Assembly (NCBI RefSeq): GCF_002811765.1
Contig: NZ_NPDR01000001.1
Span: forward strand, 124,001 to 188,000
Direction of reading: 5' to 3'
DNA from: Leptospira saintgironsiae
GTDB taxonomy: Bacteria; Spirochaetota; Leptospiria; Leptospirales; Leptospiraceae
DNA length: 64,000 nt
This document shows positions 63,593-64,000 of this stretch, piece by piece; positions within the stretch are counted from its first letter, which is position 1, and each line of letters begins with the position of its first letter. Position numbers and translations under genes: made by a program. The notes below the pieces were generated by a model. That model searched no databases. It was not told the origin of the DNA and saw only the letters and a program-made list of their open reading frames with translations.

Positions 63593-64000
63593 ATGGATTA
63601 TCCTAAGGGTTTTTTTTCATTCGGTACAAACATAGGGATCAAAGACAAAACAAAAGATTTCGGAGTGATCTATTCCGAAAAACCCTGCAAGGCAGCCGCG
63701 GTATTTACTAAAAATAATTTTCCGGGCGCTCCAGTCATCGTAGGCAAAGAACATATACGTGATGGAGTCTTGCAAGCTGTAGTTATTAATTCTAAAAACT
63801 CAAATGTTGCTACTGGAGAAAAAGGAATTTCAAACTCCAGACAAATCTGTTCAGAGATCGCAAAGTCTCTTGGTATCGCGGAAACTTCTGTGTTACCTTC
63901 TTCTACAGGAGTGATTGGAGTTCCGCTTCCTATGCAGGTAATTCTTCCTGCATGTGCACAGGCAAAATCAAATTTAAAACCTGGCAATCTAGACGAAGTG
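63593..64000 (+). CDS. argJ: Bifunctional ornithine/glutamate N-acetyltransferase, 3' end cut off
   Basis: 136 codons from the ATG at 63593 run off the right edge. ArgJ features: MDYPKGFFSFGTNIGIK at the start, AAVFTKN, VVINSKNSNVATGEKG (canonical NSGNANACTG region, here with substitutions) and PSSTGVIGVPLP. The self-cleavage A-T-M site with the nucleophile Thr comes after the window. ArgJ recycles the acetyl group in arginine synthesis. An AAGG site lies 9 nt before the ATG. Confidence 0.88.
   Translation, partial: MDYPKGFFSFGTNIGIKDKTKDFGVIYSEKPCKAAAVFTKNNFPGAPVIVGKEHIRDGVLQAVVINSKNSNVATGEKGISNSRQICSEIAKSLGIAETSVLPSSTGVIGVPLPMQVILPACAQAKSNLKPGNLDEV

Noticed and set aside
1..64000. tRNA, rRNA, CRISPR arrays, transposases or prophage genes
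   Set aside because: None could be supported; the only clustered repeats are three copies of a ~30-nt word without regular spacers.

Overview
The window looks like chromosomal DNA of a spirochaete of the genus Leptospira or a close relative. This is inferred from gene content, not from a database search. Supporting points are the diderm envelope genes (lnt, many lipoproteins with leptospiral-style lipoboxes), a eukaryote-type NADP isocitrate dehydrogenase, paired DUF3052 proteins, a possible flagellar-coiling-like protein, a MurA of the fosfomycin-insensitive type, frequent TTG and GTG starts, and A+T-rich spacers. I see no rRNA, tRNA, CRISPR array, transposase or prophage. The region is dense and mostly housekeeping or envelope related.

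Layout. 0-8.8 kb: a BFD-like [2Fe-2S] protein cut by the left edge, a UMF1-type MFS transporter, two DUF3052 paralogues (one with a histone-like Lys tail), a secreted helix/beta/helix protein, an orphan ATP-grasp protein, an orphan cytochrome oxidase subunit IV, and a tandem hemerythrin protein. 8.8-15.5 kb (minus): QueE-like radical SAM, SNF2 helicase, pheT and gamma carbonic anhydrase. 15.7-29.8 kb: hybrid histidine kinase, SUMF1-fold protein, SDR, DUF2889, M23 peptidase, AEC transporter, ankyrin protein, LOG protein, an outer-membrane-type protein, DUF6580 protein, a MazG with an extra C-terminal domain, and a double receiver protein. A short repeat sits on the 3' ends of the last two. 29.8-37.4 kb: icd, VOC protein, an ECF sigma factor with a His-rich membrane partner, and lnt.

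37.5-41.4 kb (plus) is a tightly coupled operon: a possible 10-codon leader, murA, a 4x[4Fe-4S]-type ferredoxin, a SpoIID protein and a secreted HExxH protein, each overlapping the next by 4 nt. Converging on it at 41.4-54.0 kb (minus) is an eleven-gene operon-like run with gaps or overlaps of at most about 23 nt. Its core is a bacterial alpha-2-macroglobulin system: DUF1175 lipoprotein, a 1539-residue macroglobulin with an intact CVEQ thioester, two tandem DUF2135 proteins, a stand-alone penicillin-binding transpeptidase and a DUF2138/YfaA-like membrane protein. It mixes the hallmarks of the two known enterobacterial/pseudomonad types (YfhM-PBP1C and YfaPQSTA/Mag). This is the most interesting locus here.

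54.1-64 kb: a DUF3347-like lipoprotein, purF, RNase D, a CoA-type Nudix hydrolase, a second ECF sigma operon with small membrane proteins, a PhoB/PhoR-like two-component pair preceded by an 11-bp-periodic repeat array resembling a Pho box, and the start of argJ cut by the right edge.
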